Counted from the stretch's first letter, positions 1-6,599 are shown. The stretch: 7,341 nt of DNA from Candidatus Fischerbacteria bacterium RBG_13_37_8 (GCA_001780385.1 MFGW01000080.1:1173-8513); one strand, 5' to 3'. The notes: a model not told the origin generated them from the sequence alone. Translations and numbers: made by a program.

Positions 1-423
1 AGAGAACGAAACAGAAATGCATCAGAATTTGCTGAAAAGCAGGTCAATACTTTAGAATCAGAGCAAGAGAAAGCAAATCAGCGCCTGGACAAATTATACA
101 ATTTGAGGATTGATGGGGAAATAGATATTGATGTGTTTAAAAAGAAGGAAGTGGAATTCAAAAATCAGCTTATTGAAATCAAGTATCAAATAGAGAGCGT
201 TAAAGCATCCAATCTCAACATTTATGAAAACGGGTGCAGCACCTTCGAACTCTCAAAACGATTGACTGTACTGTATTCCAAGGCAGACTATGCGGAGAGG
301 GCAAAGATATTAAAATTCATAGCTTCGAACTTCACTTTGATTGATGAAAAGTTAGAGCCAGTCTACAAAAAGCCTTTTGATATACTGGCAAAAATGAATG
401 AGTGTACGGAATGGTGGAGGTAA
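1..423 (+). CDS. Large serine recombinase, C-terminal part (5' end off window)
   Basis: The frame is open from base 1 to TAA at 421-423, giving 140 residues; the N-terminus lies outside the window. TTG at 103 is an internal Leu codon, not a start. Residues about 1-75 are charged and coiled-coil-like, including LDKLYNLRIDGEID, a phrase typical of the coiled coil after the zinc ribbon in large serine recombinases. The tail has FIASNF (106-111) and KKPFDIL (123-129), matching the usual end of these enzymes. The catalytic serine domain is not visible, so activity cannot be judged. Known role of the family: site-specific integration and excision of phages, ICEs and transposons. The last codons (Trp-Trp-Arg-stop, 412-423) lie inside the 3' end of tRNA-Ala on the other strand. 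This suggests the element sits to the left and uses the tRNA end as its attachment site (inference). Family call is firm; element type is unknown. Confidence 0.82.
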   Translation, partial: RERNRNASEFAEKQVNTLESEQEKANQRLDKLYNLRIDGEIDIDVFKKKEVEFKNQLIEIKYQIESVKASNLNIYENGCSTFELSKRLTVLYSKADYAERAKILKFIASNFTLIDEKLEPVYKKPFDILAKMNECTEWWR

Positions 424-487
424 GCGGACTCGAACCGCTGGCCCCCTGCGTGCAAAACAGGTGCTCTCCCAACTGAGCTATACCCCC
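412..487 (-). tRNA. tRNA-Ala(UGC)
   Basis: A 76-nt cloverleaf read on the minus strand. The acceptor arm GGGGGTA pairs with TACCTCC and contains the G3:U70 wobble pair that is the alanine identity element. The discriminator is A and CCA is encoded (complement at 412-414). The anticodon TGC is the complement of 452-454, in a 7-base loop closed by CCTGT/GCAGG. The T-arm has GGTTCGAGTCC. It follows tRNA-Ile by 32 nt, the normal Ile-Ala order of a bacterial rRNA spacer. Twelve bases of its 3' end overlap the end of the converging recombinase gene. 23S rRNA, which normally follows, is absent. Confidence 0.97.
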
Positions 488-519
488 AATTATATTGGTA
501 ATTGTGAATGCACAAACAA
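488..519 (-). other. tRNA-Ile/tRNA-Ala spacer with small hairpin
   Basis: A 32-nt spacer between the two tRNAs. It holds a small inverted repeat, TTGTG (502-506) and CACAA (511-515) with a 4-nt loop, which could mark a processing site in the tRNA precursor. No promoter is convincing here: TATAAT occurs just before tRNA-Ala but has no -35 at the right distance. Confidence 0.4.
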
Positions 520-596
520 TGGTGGGCCTAAGTGGATTCGAACCACTGGCCTCCCGCTTATCAGGCGGACGCTCTAGCCAACTGAGCTATAGGCCC
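520..596 (-). tRNA. tRNA-Ile(GAU)
   Basis: A 77-nt tRNA on the minus strand with a perfect 7-bp acceptor stem, GGGCCTA with TAGGCCC, discriminator A and an encoded CCA (complement at 520-522). The anticodon GAT is the complement of 560-562. The D-arm has TAGCTCAGTTGG and the T-arm GGTTCGAATCC. It is the first tRNA in the spacer after 16S. A strong promoter lies immediately upstream (608-636), so it may be transcribed separately from 16S as well as with it. Confidence 0.97.
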
Positions 597-607
597 GTGA
601 ACGGTGA

Positions 608-636
608 ATTATATCGCAATGCAAGGAATAAATCAA
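608..636 (-). promoter_or_regulatory. Sigma-70-type promoter for tRNA-Ile/tRNA-Ala
   Basis: On the minus strand, TTGATT (complement of 631-636) is followed after 17 bp by a perfect TATAAT (complement of 608-613). The predicted transcription start, about position 601, is roughly 5 nt before the tRNA-Ile 5' end. The fit of box quality, spacing and position makes this a likely working promoter inside the 16S-tRNA spacer, uncoupling tRNA supply from the upstream rRNA promoter. Activity is inferred from sequence only. Confidence 0.68.
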
Positions 637-670
637 GTTTTTTTAAAAAAGTGCTTCTTCTATTTCGTTA

Positions 671-708
671 GGGATTGTTACGCATTCCTTCAGCAAGCTC
701 GCAAAGAC
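671..708. repeat. Dispersed-repeat-like segment in the 16S-tRNA spacer
   Basis: The segment begins GGGATTGTTACGC and ends AGCTCGCAAAGAC. It resembles the widespread short intergenic repeat family whose members run from GATTGCTTCG to CTCGCAATGAC in many bacterial genomes. Only one copy is present here, so its repeat status is from recalled similarity, not from copies seen. Between it and the processing stem (about 700-730) is an AT-rich weak inverted repeat, CAAAGACAAA with TTTGTTCTTTG, around a T/A-rich loop. It is not a clear terminator. Confidence 0.35.
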
Positions 709-750
709 AAAAAAAATATTGTTTGTTCTTTGTGGTTTTAGAATAAAAAA

Positions 751-781
751 AAGAGTTCTTTGAAAAGGACCGGATAATGAG
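751..781 (-). other. 16S rRNA processing stem, 3' arm
   Basis: This arm is complementary to 2392-2419 upstream of 16S. In the plus strand, 16 bases starting AAGAGTTC and 12 bases ending CGGATAATGAG match the complement of the other arm, interrupted by a 3-nt bulge (GGA at 767-769). Paired, the arms make a 28-bp stem that loops out the whole 16S, the classic RNase III substrate in rRNA maturation. In the transcript it is followed by a U-run. Confidence 0.85.
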
Positions 782-814
782 AAGTTGTGAGAATTATTTT
801 TAAGGTAACTCCTT

Positions 815-2379
<1,565 letters not shown>

Positions 2380-2458
2380 AATTTTGTCGTGCTCATTATC
2401 CGGTTTTCAAAGAACTCTTTTCCGACGCTCAAGGATAACTATCCTCAGCTTTCTTCCA
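2380..2458 (-). other. rRNA operon leader with hairpin and boxA-like motif
   Basis: Leader between the predicted transcription start (about 2458) and mature 16S. It holds a hairpin at 2427-2449 (AGGATA/TATCCT core, extended by GCT/AGC), then the motif GTTCTTTGAAAAC. That motif resembles the leader boxA-like antitermination/processing sequence of Firmicutes rRNA operons and also forms part of the 5' processing arm. A perfect 14-bp palindrome GACAAAATTTTGTC (2375-2388) straddles the mature 5' end. Confidence 0.6.
2392..2419 (-). other. 16S rRNA processing stem, 5' arm
   Basis: Partner of the 751-781 arm. The 28 bases (plus strand CTCATTATCCGG then TTTTCAAAGAACTCTT) are fully complementary to the distal arm apart from its 3-nt bulge. 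The two arms lie about 1.6 kb apart on either side of 16S, as expected for the precursor stem cleaved by RNase III. Confidence 0.85.
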
Positions 2459-2464
2459 ATATAT

Positions 2465-2493
2465 AAAATAGCATAGTTTATACCTCTTGTCAA
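2465..2493 (-). promoter_or_regulatory. rRNA operon promoter
   Basis: On the minus strand, a perfect -35 TTGACA (complement of 2488-2493) is followed after 17 bp by -10 TATTTT (complement of 2465-2470). The predicted start near 2458 gives a leader of about 79 nt. It lies 66 bp beyond the DUF1634 stop codon on the same strand. I see no G/C-rich hairpin plus T-run between them, so read-through from the permease operon is possible. Confidence 0.8.
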
Positions 2494-2504
2494 CACCTTT
2501 TTGA

Positions 2505-2527
2505 GGTTTATGAAAAAATATTTTTCC
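2505..2527 (-). promoter_or_regulatory. UP-element-like A/T block upstream of the rRNA promoter
   Basis: On the minus strand this block reads GGAAAAATATTTTTTC then ATAAACC, close to the known UP consensus (AAAWWTWTTTT, 3 nt, AAA) bound by the RNA polymerase alpha C-terminal domain. It lies about 11 bp, one helical turn, further upstream of the -35 than a canonical UP element. It may raise rRNA transcription; an ordinary AT-rich spacer is the alternative. Confidence 0.45.
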
Positions 2528-2559
2528 ATTCCCTGTTTCTCGCCTATGCATCACGCTTT

Positions 2560-2940
2560 TCATCGCATTATCACTTGTGCTCCATGATATGTCAGCCCTG
2601 CTATCACTGCCGTTATAAGAATATATAAAATCAATCCTAACGCCAATAACATGCATAAATACACTTTCTCACGCCACGCTCGCAGTACCAAATAACTTAA
2701 TCCAACAAGTGGATTTATTAATATCAGCAGGAAACCGATATGCACCAAATAATAATATGATTCAAAACTATGTGAAAAAAGATGTAAAGGATCTGATATA
2801 GTATGTAATTGCGGTACTCCTGTCATTATCCCCGGTCTGAAAAATAAGCTTATCAGTAATATTGCTAAACTGGCAATTACTATTATTTGTATTATTGCAC
2901 AAAACCGTTTAATCGTTTCTTCTGATATTTTATGTATCAT
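2560..2940 (-). CDS. DUF1634 family small membrane protein
   Basis: A 126-residue protein with three predicted membrane segments, about residues 12-34, 63-87 and 92-116. The segment ILINPLVGLSYLVLRAWREK (73-92), followed by another hydrophobic span, fits DUF1634, where a (T/N)P-x-x-(R/G) stretch ends the second helix. DUF1634 genes are commonly found right after TSUP permeases. Here the ATG overlaps the permease stop by one base (TAATG), with AGGA eight bases upstream, so the two are translationally coupled. The frame stays open upstream to 3009, but that would overlap the permease by 70 bp and lacks support. The molecular role is unknown; an accessory subunit of the transporter is a reasonable inference. 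Confidence 0.78.
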   Translation of the reverse strand: MIHKISEETIKRFCAIIQIIVIASLAILLISLFFRPGIMTGVPQLHTISDPLHLFSHSFESYYYLVHIGFLLILINPLVGLSYLVLRAWREKVYLCMLLALGLILYILITAVIAGLTYHGAQVIMR

Positions 2941-3704
2941 TATTTTATTCCTGTAAGCATTCTTATTGCTGCTGCTATGAGCACAATAGCAAACAAACGT
3001 GATTGCCATTTACTTTTCATACGAATACCGATATAGGAACCCAGGAGACTTCCTGCTAATATGCCGACGGACAATAGTACTGCCAATTCAAGGTATACGT
3101 CTCCTCTTATAAAAAAGATCCATGCTCCGGTGGCACCGGTTAGAAGTATCATAAATGAACTTGTTGCTACTGCAACTTTTACCGGTACTCCCATTAACAG
3201 GCACATGATAGGTATTTTAAATATCCCACCTCCGACACCCAACATTCCCGCAAAACATCCAGCAAAAAATGACAGGATCATTCCTGCGGGTATATGTTTT
3301 ACACGATACATCGGAGACAAGTGCCTGATTTTTATTTCTCTTTCTGCTATAACATTACCAAGTGAAGACACCATTTGGATAGCAGCAAAAAGAAGGACTA
3401 TCCCAAAAATGAATTCAAGAATTTTCGCATTAAAATAGCCTGAGATGAATGCTCCGCATATTGCTCCAAAGATTGTTGATTGTTCCATTGTCAATCCCAA
3501 TCGTATATCGGTGAATCCTTTTCTTGCATAGGAGACTGATGCAAGAGATGAATTTACTACAATTGCTACCAGGCTAATGCCAATTGCTTTATGTATGGGA
3601 ATATGAAAAAAAATAGTCAGTACCGGAACAATGATAATTCCGCCGCCAAGTCCTGTTATTGCTCCAAGCAATCCAGCAAAAAAACCTACTACAATAAAAA
3701 TCAT
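2940..3704 (-). CDS. TSUP (TauE/SafE, DUF81) membrane permease
   Basis: A 254-residue polytopic inner-membrane protein of the TSUP family (sulfite exporter TauE/SafE). The two internally related halves each carry the glycine-rich signature: GLLGAITGLGGGIIIVPVL at 11-29 and GMLGVGGGIFKIPIM at 153-167. A hydrophilic loop (about 118-138) separates them. Family members move small sulfur- or carbon-containing anions such as sulfite, sulfoacetate or thiosulfate; the substrate cannot be told from sequence. The ATG at 3704 begins just before the first membrane helix and no later start would keep it. It is first in a two-gene operon with the DUF1634 gene. There is no strong Shine-Dalgarno: AAGG is 11 nt upstream, and a TATAAT lies only 5 nt before the ATG, so a leaderless or very short-leader mRNA is possible. 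Confidence 0.9.
   Translation of the reverse strand: MIFIVVGFFAGLLGAITGLGGGIIIVPVLTIFFHIPIHKAIGISLVAIVVNSSLASVSYARKGFTDIRLGLTMEQSTIFGAICGAFISGYFNAKILEFIFGIVLLFAAIQMVSSLGNVIAEREIKIRHLSPMYRVKHIPAGMILSFFAGCFAGMLGVGGGIFKIPIMCLLMGVPVKVAVATSSFMILLTGATGAWIFFIRGDVYLELAVLLSVGILAGSLLGSYIGIRMKSKWQSRLFAIVLIAAAIRMLTGIK
2949..2952 (-). promoter_or_regulatory. Ribosome binding site of the DUF1634 gene
   Basis: AGGA on the minus strand, 8 nt before the ATG and inside the end of the permease gene. Together with the TAATG stop/start overlap it fixes the start of the small downstream gene. Confidence 0.65.
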
Positions 3705-3709
3705 GTTGC

Positions 3710-3715
3710 ATTATA
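3710..3715 (-). promoter_or_regulatory. Possible -10 box of the permease operon
   Basis: A perfect TATAAT on the minus strand ending 5 nt before the permease ATG. A start 6-7 nt downstream would fall on the ATG itself, implying a leaderless message. The -35 at 17 bp would be TGACTG, a poor match lying inside the palindromic repeat. Tentative. Confidence 0.3.
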
Positions 3716-3721
3716 CCTTAA

Positions 3722-3780
3722 AAAAAGGGGGACAGTCACCTATTTTTTTTAAAAAAAAATAGGTGACTGTCCCCCTTTTT
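3722..3780. repeat. 59-bp palindromic REP-like element
   Basis: Two 29-base arms (3722-3750 and 3752-3780) are perfect reverse complements around one central base. Each arm runs AAAAAGGGGGACAGTCACC, then TA and eight T. The arm sequence resembles the GGGGACAGTC-type dispersed palindromes, often linked to REP-associated Y1 (TnpA_REP) transposases in environmental genomes. It lies between the divergent permease and nuclease genes, where a terminator would serve neither. Transcribed, it would form a very stable hairpin ending in a U-run in either direction, and so could insulate the two promoters (inference). Confidence 0.75.
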
Positions 3781-3800
3781 ACGTGACTGTCTCGCTTTTT
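3761..3800. repeat. Tandem half-copies of the palindrome arm
   Basis: The right arm (3761-3780, AGGTGACTGTCCCCCTTTTT) is followed directly by a diverged copy (3781-3800, ACGTGACTGTCTCGCTTTTT) matching at 17 of 20 positions. The element is thus one palindrome plus a decayed extra half, as expected for a REP cluster that has lost a partner. Confidence 0.7.
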
Positions 3801-3835
3801 TAACTTGCTATTGGAAGGGCATTATGTTTTACTAT

Positions 3836-3840
3836 GGAAG
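3836..3840 (+). promoter_or_regulatory. Ribosome binding site deciding the nuclease start
   Basis: GGAAG lies 9 nt before ATG 3850. The earlier in-frame TTG at 3805 has no such site and sits beside the repeat, so 3850 is preferred. No convincing sigma-70 promoter is visible between the repeat and this site. Confidence 0.55.
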
Positions 3841-3849
3841 AAAAATAAT

Positions 3850-4488
3850 ATGATTTACAACTCTTTCTTTAAAAAGATACTTTTTCTGTCAATAACTCTT
3901 CTTTTGTTGTCATATATTCTACGTCTAATTAGCGTGCACTCAGAGGAAGAGGAAAAGAGTTATGTTATAAAGATAATAGATGGTGATACGATAAAACTAA
4001 AAGGAAACAAGACTGTTCGTTATCTCGGTATCAATACACCGGAAAGGGATGAATATTATTATAATGAAGCAAAATCATTCAACAAAAAAATGGTAGAGGG
4101 AAAACAGGTAACACTGCGGTTTGATGCGGTTAAATATGATGATTACAATAGAATTCTTGCTTATGTATACACTCCTGATGGAAAATGTGTAAATATTGAG
4201 ATGTTAAAGAATGGTTATGCATTTATGTATCCGCATCCTTTTGAAACGCTTCTCTTCAATAAAATGCTTGAAGCTCAGAGAAGTGCAGTAAATAACCAGG
4301 CGGGAATTTTCAAACGCATATTAAAAGATACCTGTTCCTCTTATAAAGGAAGCAAGAAAGGATTCAGGTTTCATCGTCCGGAATGTCAGTGGGGGAAAAA
4401 CATACACAAGAAGAACCTTGTCACGTTTCACGCCAAAAAAGAAGCATTTTTAGAAGGATTCGCACCATGCCGCAGGTGCAATCCTTGA
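3850..4488 (+). CDS. Staphylococcal-nuclease-like (SNase) enzyme with C-terminal Ada-like zinc domain
   Basis: A 212-residue protein from ATG 3850. Residues 10-29 form a hydrophobic segment after KK: a signal peptide or membrane anchor without an obvious cleavage site, so it acts outside the cytoplasm. The SNase (thermonuclease) fold follows. IDGDT (43-47) supplies the calcium-binding Asp, VRYLGINTPE (56-65) gives catalytic Arg57 and Glu65, and DDYNR (97-101) gives catalytic Arg101. Asn62 replaces the Asp40 of the Staphylococcus enzyme, as in some homologues. The C-terminus (about 168-212) has FHRPECQW and APCRRCNP with Cys179, Cys207 and Cys210 (plus His175), like the Ada metal-binding module fused to many bacterial thermonucleases. 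Expected activity: calcium-dependent DNA/RNA hydrolysis, possibly for nutrient scavenging or defence. It ends 4 bp from the end of the convergent anti-sigma gene. Confidence 0.9.
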   Translation: MIYNSFFKKILFLSITLLLLSYILRLISVHSEEEEKSYVIKIIDGDTIKLKGNKTVRYLGINTPERDEYYYNEAKSFNKKMVEGKQVTLRFDAVKYDDYNRILAYVYTPDGKCVNIEMLKNGYAFMYPHPFETLLFNKMLEAQRSAVNNQAGIFKRILKDTCSSYKGSKKGFRFHRPECQWGKNIHKKNLVTFHAKKEAFLEGFAPCRRCNP

Positions 4489-4492
4489 CCCC

Positions 4493-5863
4493 TTATGGGA
4501 TAATTTCTTTCAGATGTAAGCCGTTTTCATCCAGCATAAATTTCATTTTATAATTTCCCGCAGGAATATCATATTTTGCGAGCAATTCAATCCAGTGAAA
4601 TTTTTTCACATTTTCGATGATATTTTTTTCAAGGTTATCATCACCGAGGTCATTTATTATTGTGACGGCATTAACTTTTCCGGTTTCATCAAAGAGAAGT
4701 GACATGATCAGTTCGCGAGGTTGTGTTTTATTATAGGCAATCGGGATAGTGATTTCTTCTTTTGAAAGATTCTCAAGTTGTGAATAGGAGACTGCATCCA
4801 ATCTTTTTACTGCTCTAAGTCTTGGGAGAGCAGTTGGTGCTTGTGCGGCAGGTTGGTCAACCGGTTTGCCTGCTTTCCTTTGTTCCATTTTACCAGAGGC
4901 TGTTTCATCCTGTTTTGCGCCTGCCTCTATAGCGGGATAACCGGTGCCAGTAGGTGCTAGTTCTTCATCGGTTTCTCTTTTTGCCAGTTCACCTGCGGGC
5001 TGAGCAGTTTTTGATTCTTGCATTTTTTCACGTTCGGTTCCTGGTTGAAGAGCGGTTTCTTCCTTAGCTTTTTTATCAAATAATTCATTTTCTTTTGATG
5101 CAAGCTTGTTCTGGTCTTGTGCTTCATGTCTGACAGATTCTGCTGGCTGAGCCCGTATTTGTTCCACTTTGTCAGCGGTAACATAGCCTGTTTGTGGAGG
5201 AGGCATTGGTTCTGCTGTTGCCGGAGAAGCAGATTTTTCTGTTTCACTAAGGCTACCTTCTGCTGGCGCAGATTTATTGGTGAACTCCATATTTTTACCT
5301 TCACCTGCGGATGATGTATCGATTGTGGAGGTTTCACCTCCTGCCATTTTTTCTTCATTGCTTCTTCTACCGTTATCTATCGCATCTTTAGACTTGAGAG
5401 ACAACTCACCCTTTTTTTCAGGCTTTGCTTGTGCTAATTTTTTGGGAGCTTCTCGAGCCTGCATTTCGGCTGGTGGTGCTTGAGCAATTTTTGATGCATT
5501 ATTCTCCTGATTTTGTATTAACCAGAGTCCAGCGACTACTACTATAACAAGGACTGCACTTATGAAAACTATATTTCTGGCAAGGGAAAATTGTGCAGTG
5601 TTTCTAAGTGCAAGGAAATCCCAGAAAGATTGTTTTTCTTCCTGGTGAATCCGCGATTTTATTCTTTGGGCGAAACCGTCAGGTGTTTTAACTTTATAGA
5701 GTTCTTTAATTAGAAGAGAAGTTTTCTGGAGAAGCGCTAAATCTCGTGAACACTTTTCGCATTTTTTCAAATGATTGCTTATCAATTCATGTTCACTATC
5801 AGATAGTGCATTATCCAGGTACATGCTCAATAATCCATTTATTTCATCACATTTCATATTCAT
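4493..5863 (-). CDS. Membrane-anchored zinc-finger anti-sigma factor with TonB_C-like C-terminus
   Basis: A 456-residue protein. Residues 1-45 form a putative zinc-finger anti-sigma (ZAS, zf-HC2) domain with Cys5 and the HxxxCxxC signature His31-Cys35-Cys38, expected to bind the sigma factor encoded just upstream. One membrane helix follows at about 97-116. Residues about 117-345 are low-complexity, rich in Ala, Glu, Lys, Pro and Gln, and probably a disordered linker across the periplasm. The C-terminus (about 384-445) has LLFDETGKVNAVTIIND, a helix ending NVKKFHW, then GNYKMKFML, resembling the TonB C-terminal domain that contacts outer-membrane or peptidoglycan partners. This implies a sensor that spans the envelope and releases the sigma factor on a signal (inference). 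ATG 5863 follows the sigma stop by 6 nt with a good ribosome site. ATG at 5857 is a weaker alternative. No degradation motif can be identified. Confidence 0.85.
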   Translation of the reverse strand: MNMKCDEINGLLSMYLDNALSDSEHELISNHLKKCEKCSRDLALLQKTSLLIKELYKVKTPDGFAQRIKSRIHQEEKQSFWDFLALRNTAQFSLARNIVFISAVLVIVVVAGLWLIQNQENNASKIAQAPPAEMQAREAPKKLAQAKPEKKGELSLKSKDAIDNGRRSNEEKMAGGETSTIDTSSAGEGKNMEFTNKSAPAEGSLSETEKSASPATAEPMPPPQTGYVTADKVEQIRAQPAESVRHEAQDQNKLASKENELFDKKAKEETALQPGTEREKMQESKTAQPAGELAKRETDEELAPTGTGYPAIEAGAKQDETASGKMEQRKAGKPVDQPAAQAPTALPRLRAVKRLDAVSYSQLENLSKEEITIPIAYNKTQPRELIMSLLFDETGKVNAVTIINDLGDDNLEKNIIENVKKFHWIELLAKYDIPAGNYKMKFMLDENGLHLKEIIP

Positions 5864-5869
5864 GTTTTA

Positions 5870-6391
5870 TCACCTCGCTTCGACATCAGCGAGCAATTCT
5901 TTTAAATAGCAGCGAGCTCTTGACAAACGGGATTTTACAGTTCCTACCGGCACATTCAATATTTGAGAAATTTCTTCATAGGATAATTCTTCAATTTCCC
6001 GTAACAGAATCATTGCCTTTTGATCCGCAGGGAGTTTATTAATAGCATTTTGAATATGAGCGTTTAATTGTCTTTGGGAAGTTTCCTCTTCGGGATTAGA
6101 GCGGCAATCCATTAAATTATCATCGACAAAAGAATCCTTTTTTTTGAACAATTTCCATTTCTTTTTATAATTAAGCGCCATATTGAAGGCAATTTTATAA
6201 ATCCATGTTTTTAACGATGACTCATATCTGAAACGCGGTAATGCTTCATATGCTCTAAGGAAGGTATCCTGTGTTAATTCAAGGGCATCATCATAATTAG
6301 AAGTCATGCGATATAATAGATTAAAAATCATATCTTTATAGTTATCAACGAGTTCATTGATGATTTCTTCACATGTTTTACCCTCATTCAT
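5870..6391 (-). CDS. ECF-subfamily RNA polymerase sigma factor
   Basis: An extracytoplasmic-function sigma factor of 173 residues from ATG 6391. Region 2 covers about 8-75, with LLYRMTSNYDDALELTQDTF (core binding, -10 recognition) and LKTWIYKIAFNMALN. Region 4 covers about 118-165, with LPADQKAMILLREIEELSYE and the helix-turn-helix ISQILNVPVGTVKSRLSRAR for the -35. The start is uncertain: the frame has ATGs at 6418 and 6460 and TTG at 6472, none with a strong Shine-Dalgarno. 6391 was chosen because region 2 begins about 10 residues later, as in the family; 6460 would fit the short leader better. It is co-transcribed with its anti-sigma, whose ribosome site overlaps this stop codon, and is preceded by an RpoE-like promoter, indicating self-activation. 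The regulon is unknown. Confidence 0.92.
   Translation of the reverse strand: MNEGKTCEEIINELVDNYKDMIFNLLYRMTSNYDDALELTQDTFLRAYEALPRFRYESSLKTWIYKIAFNMALNYKKKWKLFKKKDSFVDDNLMDCRSNPEEETSQRQLNAHIQNAINKLPADQKAMILLREIEELSYEEISQILNVPVGTVKSRLSRARCYLKELLADVEAR
5871..5876 (-). promoter_or_regulatory. Ribosome binding site of the anti-sigma gene
   Basis: GAGGTG on the minus strand, 7 nt before ATG 5863 and overlapping the sigma TGA stop (GAGGTGA). This couples synthesis of the sigma factor and its inhibitor. Confidence 0.75.
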
Positions 6392-6509
6392 AATGTGACA
6401 TTTCTCAACTAAATTCATCGTGAGATTTTTTCCATTCACAGTTACATTACCATCTAACATAAAATTTATCAACCAACATAAAACATATTCATAATCATCA
6501 CAGCACCAT

Positions 6510-6537
6510 TTAGAAAACAGAACGGCAAAAAAGTTCC
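6510..6537 (-). promoter_or_regulatory. ECF (RpoE-type) promoter of the sigma/anti-sigma operon
   Basis: On the minus strand, GGAACTT (complement of 6531-6537) is followed after 15 bp by TTCTAA (complement of 6510-6515). The known E. coli sigma-E consensus is GGAACTT, about 15-16 bp, GTCTAA, so only one position differs. The predicted start is near 6503, upstream of every candidate sigma start codon. It strongly suggests the sigma factor activates its own operon. No second copy was noticed in the window. Confidence 0.75.
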
Positions 6538-6546
6538 ATGTTTTAA

Positions 6547-6575
6547 TTGACTTTGCTTATGCAAATTCCTATAAT
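6547..6575 (+). promoter_or_regulatory. Housekeeping promoter of glgA
   Basis: TTGACT (6547-6552), 17-bp spacer, perfect TATAAT (6570-6575); predicted start near 6582. It is back to back with the ECF promoter, the two -35 boxes being 9 bp apart, so activity at one could affect the other. Confidence 0.8.
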
Positions 6576-6599
6576 AGACAATATTCAGAAGGTAAAAAC

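Noticed and set aside
488..500. TATAAT just before tRNA-Ala as a second tRNA promoter
   Set aside because: No -35 at 16-18 bp, and transcription would begin inside the tRNA.
2560..3009. A longer 149-residue form of the DUF1634 protein starting at 3009
   Set aside because: The extra 23 residues overlap the permease gene by 70 bp; ATG 2940 has AGGA at 8 nt and the TAATG coupling.
3061..3438. A 125-codon plus-strand frame opposite the TSUP permease
   Set aside because: It is antisense to a clear membrane protein with conserved motifs; no family resemblance or ribosome site.
3722..3780. The palindrome as an intrinsic terminator or CRISPR remnant
   Set aside because: It lies between two divergent gene starts, so no gene ends there, and there are no regularly spaced repeats or spacers.
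3805..3849. A TTG start for the nuclease 15 codons upstream
   Set aside because: No ribosome site, and ATG 3850 with GGAAG at 9 nt gives a normal signal-like N-terminus.
4957..5483. Overlapping frames on both strands within the anti-sigma linker region
   Set aside because: The low-complexity A/G-rich linker leaves other frames open; the products are Lys/Gln- or Phe/Cys-rich and meaningless.
5746..6042. A 98-codon plus-strand frame across the sigma/anti-sigma junction
   Set aside because: Antisense to two well-supported genes and without motifs.
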